A stretch of DNA of 57,690 bases from Acidimicrobiia bacterium (GCA_036271555.1 DATBAK010000082.1:1-57690), one strand, 5' to 3'. Positions 33,541 to 42,048 are shown, counted from the stretch's first letter. Notes: a model not told the origin generated them from the sequence alone. Numbers and translations are program-made.

Positions 33541-34935
33541 CTAGGAAGGCACGTCCTTCACGGGCGTGAGCGGCTTCCAATCGCCGACGTCGCCGAGCGT
33601 GGGGTCGTAGGCGACGAGCCCGTAGGTGTCGTCGGCGTCGTACTTGCCGGTGTGCAGCGAGGCCCACGTCGTGTCCAACAAGTTGAACGACCCCATGTTG
33701 TTCACCGCGTTCACCCAGTTCGCGATGTTCAGGTTCGTGCCGACGCGCTTCGCGATCGTGTCGAACATCATCACGAGCGTGCAGGCGTCGCCGGCCGCGC
33801 CCTGAATGTTGTTCTCGCGGCCGTTCTTGAGCTTCAGGTGCGTGAGCGTCGGCGGAACCGTCACGCCGGTATGCGTCTCGAACACGCTCCTGCAGAACTT
33901 GCCGTTCTTCGTCTTCTCGTGCTGCGTGCCGGTGAGACCCTCGGCGGTGATCATTCCGGTGTAGGGGTTCGGGCTCGCGTGAGCCTTCTGCTCGTCCTGC
34001 GCACCTTCGAGGATGCCGGTGCTGTCGGCGATGATCGGGATCGTCGGGAACGACGCGCGCACCTTCTCGACGAACTGCTTCGCCTCCATCGCCGCGCCCG
34101 CGAGGAAGACCGCGTTCACGTGCTCGGTCTTCCACTTCTCGATGAAGCCGCCGAGTTGCGTCTGCGCGGCCGTCGTGTCGGTCCCCGAGATCGACACGAC
34201 GCTCGGCGGAACCTGCTGCACGCCCATGCCCGCGAGCGCGGGCTTCAAGACCTGCGACACCTCTTGTGTCGTGTTCGAGTCGGCGAGGATCGCGACCGTC
34301 TTGCCGTCGAGCGTGTGTTGCGACTTCAGGAGCGCGGCGATGATCTTCACGCGCCGGTCGTCGAGGATGTCGGGCGTCAGCAGGAGACCGGGGGGCGCCT
34401 GATCCATCATGTCCTGCGTGATCCCGAACGTGATCAGCGGCAGGTGGTGCTGCTTGGTGACGCACAGCGGGATGTCGGGCGTGATCTGACCGAACTCGCC
34501 GACGACGGCGAACACCTTCGAGTCGTCGGCGAACGCGGTGCACGCGGCCATGCCGTCGGTCTCCGCGAGCGGGCACACCGTCTTGTAGACGGGCACGATC
34601 TTGCGACCGCTGATGCCGCCGTGCTCGTTGATCTCGTCGACGAACGCCTGATACCCCTTCTGCTGCAGGGGCTCCTCGAAGTCGTTGAACGCCGCGGGGA
34701 TGCACGCGAAATCGATCATCGCGATGCCGAGCTTGATCGTCGTCGGCGTGACACCGACCGCGGTTCCGGTCGTCGTGGTGGTCGTCGCGCCCGGTGCCGT
34801 CGTCGCGGTCGTGCTGTTCGCGCCCGACTTACCGGCCGAGTTGGCCGCGCACCCCGTTGCCGCCAACACCATCACGAGCACCGCGGCGACGCCGGACCGA
34901 CGTCGCCGCTCCACTCGAAGCCCTCGCACGCGCAT
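33541..34935 (-). CDS. Branched-chain amino-acid-type ABC substrate-binding lipoprotein
   Basis: A 464-residue periplasmic-binding-fold type I protein (Peripla_BP_6, LivJ/LivK class). The signal peptide ends in a lipobox (LAATGC, Cys about 29), followed by a Thr/Ala-rich spacer. Domain features include GVTPTTIKLGIAMID, FVDEINEHGGISGRKIVPVY, AVVGEFG and GMITAEGLTG. Two or more Cys pairs (ACIP, KTVCPL, MAACTAF) suggest disulfides. It is convergent with the single-chain LivHMG gene with a 42-base gap, and it presumably feeds that transporter. ATG at 34935 gives the twin-Arg-like basic N-region (VERRRRSG). Confidence 0.88.
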   Translation of the reverse strand: MRVRGLRVERRRRSGVAAVLVMVLAATGCAANSAGKSGANSTTATTAPGATTTTTTGTAVGVTPTTIKLGIAMIDFACIPAAFNDFEEPLQQKGYQAFVDEINEHGGISGRKIVPVYKTVCPLAETDGMAACTAFADDSKVFAVVGEFGQITPDIPLCVTKQHHLPLITFGITQDMMDQAPPGLLLTPDILDDRRVKIIAALLKSQHTLDGKTVAILADSNTTQEVSQVLKPALAGMGVQQVPPSVVSISGTDTTAAQTQLGGFIEKWKTEHVNAVFLAGAAMEAKQFVEKVRASFPTIPIIADSTGILEGAQDEQKAHASPNPYTGMITAEGLTGTQHEKTKNGKFCRSVFETHTGVTVPPTLTHLKLKNGRENNIQGAAGDACTLVMMFDTIAKRVGTNLNIANWVNAVNNMGSFNLLDTTWASLHTGKYDADDTYGLVAYDPTLGDVGDWKPLTPVKDVPS

Positions 34936-34984
34936 CCCCCTCGGCCCGGAACGCGCGAACTGTACGACAGCGAAGCTGTCGGGC

Positions 34985-35536
34985 TCAGGCGCCCGTCCAG
35001 CAGCTCATCACCGTGGCGGCGATGCTCAACGCGACGTTGTCGCGGGTCTGCGGCGGCGTCCCGAACTTCTGGGGGATGCCCGACACGTCGATTTCGAGCA
35101 CCTTGTTGTCCTTACGGACGATCACGGAGCCGTTCGTCGTGATGAACGCGCCCTGGCCGAAGGCGATCGCGTCGGGCCGGCGGCCGAGCGTCTGCGCGTC
35201 CTGGTTGTAGAGCGCGGCGACCGCCGACTGGCTCGCGAGCTCTTTCACCGAGAGCTTGATGGTGCCCTGCGCATAGACGTAGTTGCACGAGTAGACGTGG
35301 TCGGCCCACGTCGGCGTCGAGACCTTCGCGGTCACGCCGAGGCTCGCGGCGATGTCGGTGACCGCCTCCTTCGAGCAGATCATCCGCGATGACTCGGACG
35401 GATTGGCACCCGGCTTCGCGACGGTCGTCTGCGACGATCCACTCGCGTTCGGCGAGCTCGACGACGAGCCGCAACCGGCGGCGGCGAGCCCGAAGGCGAC
35501 GATGGCTACGAGGGCGAGGCGGCGCACGACGGACAC
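34985..35536 (-). CDS. Small secreted lipoprotein, unknown function
   Basis: A 183-residue lipoprotein with lipobox LAAAGC (Cys about 22) and a Ser-rich spacer. The mature domain of about 130 residues (MICSKEAVTDIAASLG, YSCNYVYAQGTIKLSVKEL, FGQGAFITTNGSVIVRKDN, VALSIAATVMSCW) has a DUF3558-like layout with three Cys. DUF3558 lipoproteins are common in actinobacterial envelopes and have no settled function. It lies 49 bases before the LivJ-type gene on the same strand, so they may be co-transcribed; its promoter faces the divergent MarR gene. Confidence 0.7.
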   Translation of the reverse strand: MSVVRRLALVAIVAFGLAAAGCGSSSSSPNASGSSQTTVAKPGANPSESSRMICSKEAVTDIAASLGVTAKVSTPTWADHVYSCNYVYAQGTIKLSVKELASQSAVAALYNQDAQTLGRRPDAIAFGQGAFITTNGSVIVRKDNKVLEIDVSGIPQKFGTPPQTRDNVALSIAATVMSCWTGA

Positions 35537-35592
35537 GATAGCGACGGCCGCACCGGTCCCGTCCGCGGGCGCTCGGGGCTTGGCTTTCGAAG

Positions 35593-35611
35593 GTTAGTTC
35601 GCTACGCTAAC
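35593..35611. promoter_or_regulatory. Inverted repeat, probable MarR operator
   Basis: GTTAG-N9-CTAAC ends 5 bases before the GTG of the MarR-family gene, in the gap to the divergent lipoprotein gene. TTAG/CTAA half-sites with this spacing are typical for MarR dimers, so autoregulation and control of the lipoprotein gene are likely. Confidence 0.65.
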
Positions 35612-35616
35612 AATCT

Positions 35617-36072
35617 GTGACGGCATCGACGGTCCCCCCGGCACGCGACGCCGAGCAGGGCGAGATGACGACCCGCCTGCGCATGGTCGTCGCCCGCCTC
35701 AGCCGGCGGCTGCGCCAAGAGGCGAACGAGGGTGCCACGCCCTCGCAGCTGGCCGCGCTGGCGACGATCGAGCGCCACGGCCCGATCGCGCTCGGCGACC
35801 TCGCCGCCCACGAGCGGGTCCGCCCGCCGTCGATGACGCGCATCGTGGCCGGGCTGGAGGAGACCAAGCTCGTGCGGCGCACGGTCGACCCGTCGGACCG
35901 CCGCGTCGCGCGCGTCTCGATCACGAGCGAGGGCTCGCGGCTGCTCGTGCGATCGCGCACCCGCCGCGACGCGTTCCTCGCGTCGTTGCTCGATCACCTC
36001 GACGCCGACGAGCTCACGCTCGTCGAGCGCGCGGTACCGATCCTCGAACGTCTCGCCGACACGCCGAACTGA
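35617..36072 (+). CDS. MarR-family transcriptional regulator
   Basis: A 151-residue winged-helix regulator. The recognition region reads ATPSQLAALATIERHGPIALGDLAAHERV, then PPSMTRIVAGLEETKLVRR, and the wing is VDPSDRRVARVSITSEG; helices at both ends make the dimer. The GTG start lies just past an inverted repeat, so the transcript may be leaderless. Divergent from the lipoprotein/LivJ genes, which are its most likely targets besides itself. Confidence 0.92.
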   Translation: MTASTVPPARDAEQGEMTTRLRMVVARLSRRLRQEANEGATPSQLAALATIERHGPIALGDLAAHERVRPPSMTRIVAGLEETKLVRRTVDPSDRRVARVSITSEGSRLLVRSRTRRDAFLASLLDHLDADELTLVERAVPILERLADTPN

Positions 36073-36107
36073 TTCGCACGCGCCTTCGGCCGCGTTCGGA
36101 GCGCGGT

Positions 36108-36995
36108 CTAGGCGAAGCGGATGATGGAGAGGGCGCCGGCGACGAGGCAGTAGATGCCGAACGGCAGCAGGTTGCGGGTCTGGAAGAACCGCACGAGGAA
36201 CCGCACCGAGACGAACGCCGCGAGCGCGGCGCAGATCCCGCCGACCACCGCCTGACCGCGGATGCCGTCGCCGAGATGACCGGTGAGGTCGGGGATCTTC
36301 AGCACCCCCGCGGCGAGGATGATCGGTGTCGCGAGCAGGAACGTGAAACGCACCGCATCTTCGTGGTCGAGGCCGCGCACGAGTCCCGCGACCATCGTGA
36401 TGCCCGAGCGGCTGATGCCGGCGAACAGCGCGCCGACCTGCGCGACGCCGACCGCGAGCGCTTCCTTGAAGTTCAGCGTGTCGGAACGGCGGCCGACTTC
36501 AGTCTTGCTGTGCGTCGTCTCGTGGGTCGCGACGAGATCCTTGACCATCGACTTGCGGCGCAGCCACTCACCGAACAGCAGGATGCAGCCGTTGATCGTC
36601 AGGAAGATCGAGGCCGCGAGCGGCTTCGCGAACACGACCCGCAACTCGTGTTCGAACGCGAGACCGATGACGCCGGCAGGGATCGTCGCGACGATCAGCA
36701 GCCACGCCATCTTCTCGTCGACGGTCTCGATGCGGCGCGTGCGCAGCGTGCGGAAGAAGCCGCCGATGATCTTGATCCAGTCCTCGCGGTAGTACACGAG
36801 CAACGCGAGCGCGGTCGCGACGTGCAGCGCGACGAGGAACGCGAGGTACGGCGACTCCTTCGACTGCTCGTTCGCGATCGTGTGCCATCCGAGCCACGCG
36901 GGCAGCAGCACCGAGTGACCGAGACTCGAGATCGGAAAGAGCTCGGTGACGCCCTGGAGCAGTCCGATCACGATCGCTTGGAAATAGCTGATCAT
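36108..36995 (-). CDS. uppP: Undecaprenyl-diphosphate phosphatase (UppP/BacA family)
   Basis: A 295-residue integral membrane protein that recycles the lipid carrier for peptidoglycan and glycan synthesis. The first motif is present as QGVTELFPISSLGH, with the catalytic Glu and Ser-Ser-x-x-His. The second motif, normally PGxSRSG, reads FAGISRSGITM: the Arg and both Ser are kept but Pro is replaced by Ala. Seven to eight membrane segments fit the family. Starts at ATG 36995 with GGAG about 10 bases ahead. The changed motif suggests a divergent paralogue rather than a dead one. Confidence 0.88.
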   Translation of the reverse strand: MISYFQAIVIGLLQGVTELFPISSLGHSVLLPAWLGWHTIANEQSKESPYLAFLVALHVATALALLVYYREDWIKIIGGFFRTLRTRRIETVDEKMAWLLIVATIPAGVIGLAFEHELRVVFAKPLAASIFLTINGCILLFGEWLRRKSMVKDLVATHETTHSKTEVGRRSDTLNFKEALAVGVAQVGALFAGISRSGITMVAGLVRGLDHEDAVRFTFLLATPIILAAGVLKIPDLTGHLGDGIRGQAVVGGICAALAAFVSVRFLVRFFQTRNLLPFGIYCLVAGALSIIRFA

Positions 36996-37317
36996 CGGGC
37001 ACGCTCCGGGAGGGTCGAGAAAGTCGGGTCACAGTACAAGAACACCTGCGCACGACCATGAAGACGGCGTGAAGGTCCTTTGCATAAATCGTTGGCATGA
37101 AAGGCCTCTCATCGCCCAGACTCTCCGGCGGTTCCGACGTCGATGTCGAAGGGGGTGACCAATGCCGTTGAGCTCTTCCGTTCCGGTCTTGGTGTCCCTT
37201 CGCGCCCGCGACGGCCGCCGCAATTCCGCGGCCTGAGCGCGCGTCGAGCGTCGCCTCGCCGGTCGGCGCCATTGCCGCACGTGTGTCGCGCGCGGCCACT
37301 TCTCTCGGAGGCAACTC
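36996..37317. other. Gene-poor stretch with two tiny ORFs
   Basis: Between uppP and micropeptide B there are two 24-codon frames: 37097-37171 (MKGLSSPRLSGG...) and 37162-37236 (MPLSSSVPVLVSLRARDGRR...), overlapping by 10 bases. The second has GGGGG about 8 bases ahead of ATG. An AT-richer patch at 37078-37098 (CATAAATC) could be a promoter for these and for micropeptide B. Nothing else is recognisable. Confidence 0.3.
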
Positions 37318-37437
37318 ATGTACAACAACCCCTACGTCCTCGCGGCCATCAGTCGTGAGCGTCAGACCCGTGCGATCGAGGATGCACGCCGGGCGCGTCT
37401 GCGCCGGCACGTCCGCAGCGGTCGCCGTGGTCCCTAG
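37318..37437 (+). CDS. Basic micropeptide (39 aa), family member B
   Basis: ATG 37318 is preceded by GGAGG at good spacing. The product begins MYNNPYVLAAISRERQTRAI and continues Arg-rich to its stop. Over 26 aligned positions about 11 are identical to the micropeptide at 29078-29224 (Pro, R-[DE]-RQ, spaced Arg and RLxR at the end). The strong ribosome binding sites and conserved pattern argue for a translated family. Likely a single basic amphipathic helix; function unknown. It reads towards the methyltransferase gene 98 bases downstream. Confidence 0.65.
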   Translation: MYNNPYVLAAISRERQTRAIEDARRARLRRHVRSGRRGP

Positions 37438-37535
37438 AGAACGATCGGAAGCGTGGAAGCGGCGAGCGCGAGCGCACGCGAGCGCGACCGGATATGTGAG
37501 CGCGCCTCGCTCATCGCTCGCGTAGCTTGCGAGTG

Positions 37536-38270
37536 ATGGACGAGGCGTTGCTCGCGGAACAGCAGGCCTACTACTGCGCACGCGCCGAGGAGTACGACGA
37601 CTGGTGGTACCGCCGCGGCGAGTACGAACTCGGACCCGAGACCAACGCCGCGTGGGACCGCGACAAGGCCGAGCTCGTTGCCGCGTTCGATTCGTTCGCG
37701 CCGCGCGGTGACGTGCTCGAGCTCGCGGGTGGCACGGGCATCTGGACGGGCGAGCTGTTGCGCTTCGCCGATCGCGTGACGGTCGTCGACGCGTCGGCGG
37801 AGACGCTCGCGATCAACCGCGCGAAGCATGGCGACGAGCGCGTCGACCGCATCGTCGCCGACCTCTTCTCCTTCACACCGCCTCGACGCTTCGACGTCGT
37901 CTTCTTCTCGTTCTGGATCTCGCACGTTCCCGCGCAGCGGTGGTCCGACTTCTGGTCGGTCGTCGCCAACGCGGTCGCGCCGGGTGGACGCGTCTTCTTC
38001 CTCGACGGTGCGCGTCCCGAGCGCGGGCTCGCGAGCGGTCCGGCGGAGTGGCGCGAGAAGAAGGGCGCGGAGCTGGCCGCGTTGCAGGGCGGGAGCGTCG
38101 GTTCCGACATCACCGAGCGCGAGCTGCGCGACGGCCGCCGCTTCCGGGTGGTCAAGCGGTTCTGGGAGCCGGCGGTGTTGGAAGCCGAGCTCGCGGCGTT
38201 GGGCTGGAACGCGCGAGCGCGCGAGACGAGCTGGCAGTTCATCTACGGCGAGGCCACGCGCTCCCGCTGA
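37536..38270 (+). CDS. Class I SAM-dependent methyltransferase
   Basis: A 244-residue cytoplasmic enzyme from ATG 37536 (an upstream TTG at 37527 is possible). Motif I is VLELAGGTGIWTGELL with the acidic residue of the second strand in VTVVDASAETL, and motif IV/V reads FDVVFFSFWISHVP and VAPGGRVFFLDGA. It belongs to the Methyltransf_11/25 group. The acceptor is unknown. The N-terminal QQAYYCARAEEYDDWWYRRG pattern is typical for a conserved actinobacterial subgroup. It converges on the LysR gene with a 6-base gap. Confidence 0.88.
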   Translation: MDEALLAEQQAYYCARAEEYDDWWYRRGEYELGPETNAAWDRDKAELVAAFDSFAPRGDVLELAGGTGIWTGELLRFADRVTVVDASAETLAINRAKHGDERVDRIVADLFSFTPPRRFDVVFFSFWISHVPAQRWSDFWSVVANAVAPGGRVFFLDGARPERGLASGPAEWREKKGAELAALQGGSVGSDITERELRDGRRFRVVKRFWEPAVLEAELAALGWNARARETSWQFIYGEATRSR

Positions 38271-38276
38271 GCTGGC

Positions 38277-39149
38277 TCAGGCCGCGAGCGCGAGGTCGAC
38301 GAAGGCACGCGCCGCGGGCGAGAGCACGCCGGCGCGGTGCGCGAGCCCGATCGGGCGCGTGAGCGCCGGCCGCAGCCGCCGCACATGCGCGCCGCGCGCT
38401 TCGGCTTCGGCCGTGAGGCTGCGGGGGAGGATCGCCGCGCCCGCACCGTTCAGCACGAGCGGCAGGATCGCCTCGCGCTGATCGATCTCGACGCGAATCT
38501 CCGGTGTGATCGCGGCCTCTGCGCACGCGTGCTCGATGATCGTGCGCGTCGACGTGCCCACCGGGGTCGCGACGAGCGCGACGCCCGCGAGCCGCTCGAT
38601 CGGGAGTGATCCGTGCGCGCGGCCGAGCGGATCCGACGGCGGCAGCACGAGCACGAGCTCCTGCACCTCGAGCTCGTGACCGACGAGCGGCGCGGGTGCG
38701 GGGAGCTCCGCGAGCGCGACCTCCGCGTCGCCGCGGCGCACGAGATCCGTCGCGGTGCCGACGTCTTCGGGCTGTGCGACTCGAACCGTGACGCCGGGAA
38801 ACGCGACGCGGTAGCGGCCGATGAGCGCGGCGAGCGGATCGACGGCGAGCGTCGGGAGCGCGACGAGGTCGAGGGTGCCGGTCACGACGCCGCGGACCGC
38901 GTCGACCGCGGCCTCGAGCGTCGCCATGTCGCGCACGACGGCGCGCGCCGCGTCGACGAAGACCGTGCCCGCCGCGGTGAGGTGGACGCGCCGACCCGCG
39001 CGGTGGAAGAGCTCGACCCCGAGCTCGCGCTCGAGCGCTCGCACTGACTGCGAGAGCGACGGCTGGGCGACGTGCGCGGCAGCCGCGCCCCGCGTGAATC
39101 CACCTTCGTCGACGACGGCGAGCACGTAGCCGAGCTGACGAAGATCCAT
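38277..39149 (-). CDS. LysR-family transcriptional regulator
   Basis: A 290-residue regulator: N-terminal LysR HTH (1-60: LRQLGYVLAVVDEGGFTRGAA, PSLSQSVRALERELGVELF) and a two-lobed effector domain (about 88-290) beginning LDLVALPTLAVDPLAALIGR. It is divergent from the TauE/SafE-like exporter gene, with a T-N11-A palindrome between them, so it most likely controls that gene in response to a small anion. Confidence 0.93.
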   Translation of the reverse strand: MDLRQLGYVLAVVDEGGFTRGAAAAHVAQPSLSQSVRALERELGVELFHRAGRRVHLTAAGTVFVDAARAVVRDMATLEAAVDAVRGVVTGTLDLVALPTLAVDPLAALIGRYRVAFPGVTVRVAQPEDVGTATDLVRRGDAEVALAELPAPAPLVGHELEVQELVLVLPPSDPLGRAHGSLPIERLAGVALVATPVGTSTRTIIEHACAEAAITPEIRVEIDQREAILPLVLNGAGAAILPRSLTAEAEARGAHVRRLRPALTRPIGLAHRAGVLSPAARAFVDLALAA

Positions 39150-39251
39150 CCCTATCGTCCCGCTCGCATCGCTCGTCGGGACCGACGCGTCGGCCCCTGG
39201 GTCGGGCGGCCCGCACCGCGACCCGTCCGCTCCGGCCCGCCCCGCTGATGC

Positions 39252-39266
39252 ATAGGCTCAGACTAT
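39252..39266. promoter_or_regulatory. LysR-type T-N11-A box
   Basis: ATAG-N7-CTAT, a dyad holding the T-N11-A core of LysR-family sites, lies about 100 bases from the LysR start and 58 bases from the ATG of the divergent permease gene. Confidence 0.6.
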
Positions 39267-39323
39267 CGAAGTGATCAGGACTGCGTCTTGGATCTCTGGA
39301 TCGGACCGGTCGACAATCGACTC

Positions 39324-40079
39324 ATGCCGTCATCGCCGGTGCTGCTGCTCGGAGGGGCCGTCGTCGGGCTCCTCTACGGCCTGTTCGGCGTCGGATCGGC
39401 GTTCGCGACGCCGGTGCTCGCCCTGCTCGGGGTCCCCGGCGTGATCGCCGTGACGGCGCCGCTGCCCGGGATCATGCCCGGCAGCTTCGCCGGCGCCTGG
39501 GGCTACGCGCGCCGGGAGCGGGTCGACTGGGCGATGGCCCGGCGAGCCGCGGCCGGTGGCGTGCCCGGCGCGCTCATCGGTGCCGCGTTCACCCACGTCG
39601 TCGGCGGGCCCGCAGTGCTCCTGCTCTCGGGTGTGGCGTTGCTGGTCGTCGGGGTACGCGTGCTCGTTCCGGGCGGCGCACCCGCCGAGCGCGCCGCGTT
39701 GCGACGGAGCCGGCCGGGCCTCGTCGAGGGCGCGGCGTTCGCGGTGGGCGCGCTCGCCGGTCTGCTCGCGAACGGCGGCGGCTTCCTGCTCGTGCCGCTG
39801 TTCCTCGTGTGGTTCGGGCTCGACATGAACTGCGCGGCGGGCACGAGCCTCGTCGTGGCGACGATCCTCTCGGTGCCCGCGCTGATCGTGCACACGATCG
39901 CGGGCGACGTGAACTGGGCGATCGCCCTCGTGTTCGGTCTCGGCCTGGTGCCCGGCGCGTTCCTCGGGGCCCGCGCCGCGAACCATCTCCCGGTCGCCCG
40001 CCTGCGCACCGCCTTCGGCGTCGCGCTGGTGCTCGTCGCGGCCTGGTTCTGCGCCACCCGGCTGCTACCCCTCGTCTGA
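39324..40079 (+). CDS. TauE/SafE-family sulfite/anion permease
   Basis: A 251-residue membrane protein from ATG 39324 with seven to eight segments. The duplicated TauE/SafE pattern is visible: GAVVGLLYGLFGVGSAFATP in the first half and FAVGALAGLLANGGGFLLVPLF in the second, then MNCAAGTSLVVATILS. These proteins export or import sulfite, sulfonates or sulfoacetate; the substrate here is not shown. A TTG at 39288 would add 12 residues. Divergent LysR and a LysR box suggest inducible expression. Confidence 0.87.
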   Translation: MPSSPVLLLGGAVVGLLYGLFGVGSAFATPVLALLGVPGVIAVTAPLPGIMPGSFAGAWGYARRERVDWAMARRAAAGGVPGALIGAAFTHVVGGPAVLLLSGVALLVVGVRVLVPGGAPAERAALRRSRPGLVEGAAFAVGALAGLLANGGGFLLVPLFLVWFGLDMNCAAGTSLVVATILSVPALIVHTIAGDVNWAIALVFGLGLVPGAFLGARAANHLPVARLRTAFGVALVLVAAWFCATRLLPLV

Positions 40080-40191
40080 CGGTCGCGTCTCGCCCCCGCC
40101 GTCGACCGCGGCGCGCGCGGCCCGCGCCCGGTGACCTGCGCTTTCGCGGATCTGATCGAGTTGGGTGACGCGGACGCGTCACTTTTCTCGA

Positions 40192-40821
40192 TCAGTTCGG
40201 CGGACCGTTGCGGCCGTTCAGAGCATCGAGCTCGGCGGCACGACGGAGGTCTTTGGGGCGGCCGGCGGCCCGCCGCATCGCAATCAGGTCGGGGAGCGCG
40301 GCGTAGTGCACGGTGACGCGGCCGTCGTGCGTGCGCACCGCACGAGCGAGCGTGCCCTCGATGTCGAGCGCGCCCCACGGAAGGCGCGGGGTGCAGCAGT
40401 CGCCCGACGCGCTCGGCGACGCGAACAGGACCTTCGCCAACGCGAGCGCGTCGACGGTGAGGTCGAGCGCGTGATGGTCGTCGTCGAAGAGCGACGCGTC
40501 GACGTCGGCGAACGCGGCGACGAGCTTCGGTGCCTCGTCCGCGGTGCCCGACCACAGCAGATCGAGGTCGCCGGTCAGCTCCTCCGACCCGTGCAGGATG
40601 CCGGCGACCTGACCGATGACGACGACCCGCGCGCCGTGACGGTCGAACGCCGCGAGCAGCGGACGCGGGTCGAAGTCGACCGCCTCGTCGCTGTCGATCG
40701 TGCCGACCGTGTCGTCGGCGTCGTCGTGCGCGATCCCGCGCCGGGGGCGGGTCGCGACGTGTGCGCGGATGCGTTCGACCGCGGCATCGAGCGCGCGCAG
40801 AGGAGTGGTGAGTTCGGTCAC
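40192..40821 (-). CDS. Nucleotidyltransferase-fold protein
   Basis: A 209-residue protein from GTG 40821. VVVIGQVAGILHGSEELTGD followed by LDLLW matches the minimal-nucleotidyltransferase pattern (Gly-Ser, then D-x-D metal ligands). Further residues include DLTVDALALAKVLF and a C-terminal LPDLIAMRRAAGRPKDLRRA that is usual for MNT/AbiEii-type proteins. Such proteins may be toxins, antitoxins or nucleotide-transfer enzymes. No obvious HEPN or other partner gene is adjacent, so a toxin-antitoxin role is not supported here. Confidence 0.65.
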   Translation of the reverse strand: MTELTTPLRALDAAVERIRAHVATRPRRGIAHDDADDTVGTIDSDEAVDFDPRPLLAAFDRHGARVVVIGQVAGILHGSEELTGDLDLLWSGTADEAPKLVAAFADVDASLFDDDHHALDLTVDALALAKVLFASPSASGDCCTPRLPWGALDIEGTLARAVRTHDGRVTVHYAALPDLIAMRRAAGRPKDLRRAAELDALNGRNGPPN

Positions 40822-40888
40822 GGGCGACAGTCTTGACGCGCGAGGGTGGACCGACCATCACTCGCGGCGGAGCGGAGCGGAGCGCACC

Positions 40889-41455
40889 ATGAGCACCCCC
40901 TTGATCGTCTCGGAGTTCGTGACCGTCGACGGCGTCGTCGAAGCACCGGGGGGCGAGCCGACGCACCCGCACGCGGGCTGGGCACTCGACTTCGCGGGCG
41001 AGGAGCAGATGCAGTACAAGCTCCGCGAGGTGCAGGAGGCGGGTTCGCTGCTGCTCGGGCGCGTCACCTACGACGGATTCGCGGCCGCGTGGCCGGACCG
41101 CGAGGGCGAGTTCGCCGACAAGATGAACGCGATGCCCAAGCACGTCGTGACGTCGTCGCGCACGACGCCGCTCGAGTGGAACAACTCGACGGTGATCACC
41201 GGCGACATCGCGACCGGCATTCGCGCGCTGAAGGAGCAGGACGGCGCTCCGATCCTCGTGGCCGGCAGCGCGACGCTCGTTCCGTTCCTGCTCGAGCAGG
41301 GACTCGTCGACGAGCTGCGGTTGATGGTGTTCCCCGTCGCGGTCGGCGGTGGGAAGCGTTGCTTCCCGGACAACCAGTCGAAGCAGACGTTCTCACTCGC
41401 CGACAGCGTCGCGTTCCCATCGGGCGTCGCCGTGCACACTTATCGCCCCGCGTAG
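40889..41455 (+). CDS. DHFR/RibD C-terminal-fold reductase
   Basis: A 188-residue protein starting at ATG 40889. The RibD_C fold is shown by MSTPLIVSEFVTVDGVVEAP, GSLLLGRVTYDGFAAAWP, KHVVTSSRTTPLEWNNSTVI, and the NADPH-binding stretch ILVAGSATLVPFLLEQGLVDEL-RL. These YwjB/YyaP-like reductases act in the cytoplasm on unknown substrates. Its last 16 bases overlap the end of the convergent minus-strand gene. Confidence 0.88.
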   Translation: MSTPLIVSEFVTVDGVVEAPGGEPTHPHAGWALDFAGEEQMQYKLREVQEAGSLLLGRVTYDGFAAAWPDREGEFADKMNAMPKHVVTSSRTTPLEWNNSTVITGDIATGIRALKEQDGAPILVAGSATLVPFLLEQGLVDELRLMVFPVAVGGGKRCFPDNQSKQTFSLADSVAFPSGVAVHTYRPA

Positions 41456-42048
41456 ACGAGCTCCTCGGCTTCGGGCACGGTGCCGGGAGCGCGGCGACGT
41501 CGTCGCATCGCGACCATCAGGGCGGCCACCGCGAGCGCGACGACGATCGCAACCGTGACCACGATCGATGGCCACGCCGACCCGGTCGCCGCGCGTACGA
41601 CGTGCAGCCGCACGGGCGACGCGTACGTGCCGGGGATGTTGACGACGCCCTGCGCGCGCTCGACGCGCGCCGACAGCCCGGAGCCGTCGATTACTACGTA
41701 ATCGCCGGGTGTGCGCACGACGGCCGTGCCGCGGAAGCGGCCGAACGCGACGCGATGGATCGGGATCGCCTTCCCGCGGTCCTCGTTCGACAGGGGCCAG
41801 CCCTGCGCGTCGGCGCGCGCCGCGGGCAGCACGAAGACCTCGTTGTTCTCCCATGGGTAGTCGCCGAAGTCCTTGCCGGGCTGGAACCGCACGCCGACCG
41901 TGAACGGCTTCCCGACCGTCGGCGTCGGTGTCGACACCGAGACCGACGCGATCGGGAGCACCTTCGCGCCGGCCGGCGGCGCCACACCGACGATCGCCAG
42001 CGCGAGCGCGCCGAGCGCCACCACGGCCTTCCCACCGCGTTCCCACAT
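41440..42048 (-). CDS. Exported membrane-anchored beta-sandwich protein, unknown function
   Basis: A 202-residue protein: signal peptide (about 1-28, ending AGA), a domain of about 110 residues (VSVSTPTPTVGKPFTVGVRF, DFGDYPWENNEVFVLPAAR, TAVVRTPGDYVVIDGSG) and one C-terminal membrane segment (SIVVTVAIVVALAVAALMVA) before an RRRRR stop-transfer. The fold looks Ig/CopC-like, facing outside. I do not recognise a named family. It may follow the VOC/sigma genes as a third member of that transcript, 33 bases downstream. Confidence 0.65.
   Translation of the reverse strand: MWERGGKAVVALGALALAIVGVAPPAGAKVLPIASVSVSTPTPTVGKPFTVGVRFQPGKDFGDYPWENNEVFVLPAARADAQGWPLSNEDRGKAIPIHRVAFGRFRGTAVVRTPGDYVVIDGSGLSARVERAQGVVNIPGTYASPVRLHVVRAATGSAWPSIVVTVAIVVALAVAALMVAMRRRRRAPGTVPEAEELVYAGR

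Noticed and set aside
40192-40821. Toxin-antitoxin call for the nucleotidyltransferase-like gene
   Set aside because: No HEPN, AbiEi or other partner gene is adjacent, and a single MNT-like motif does not establish a toxin-antitoxin pair.
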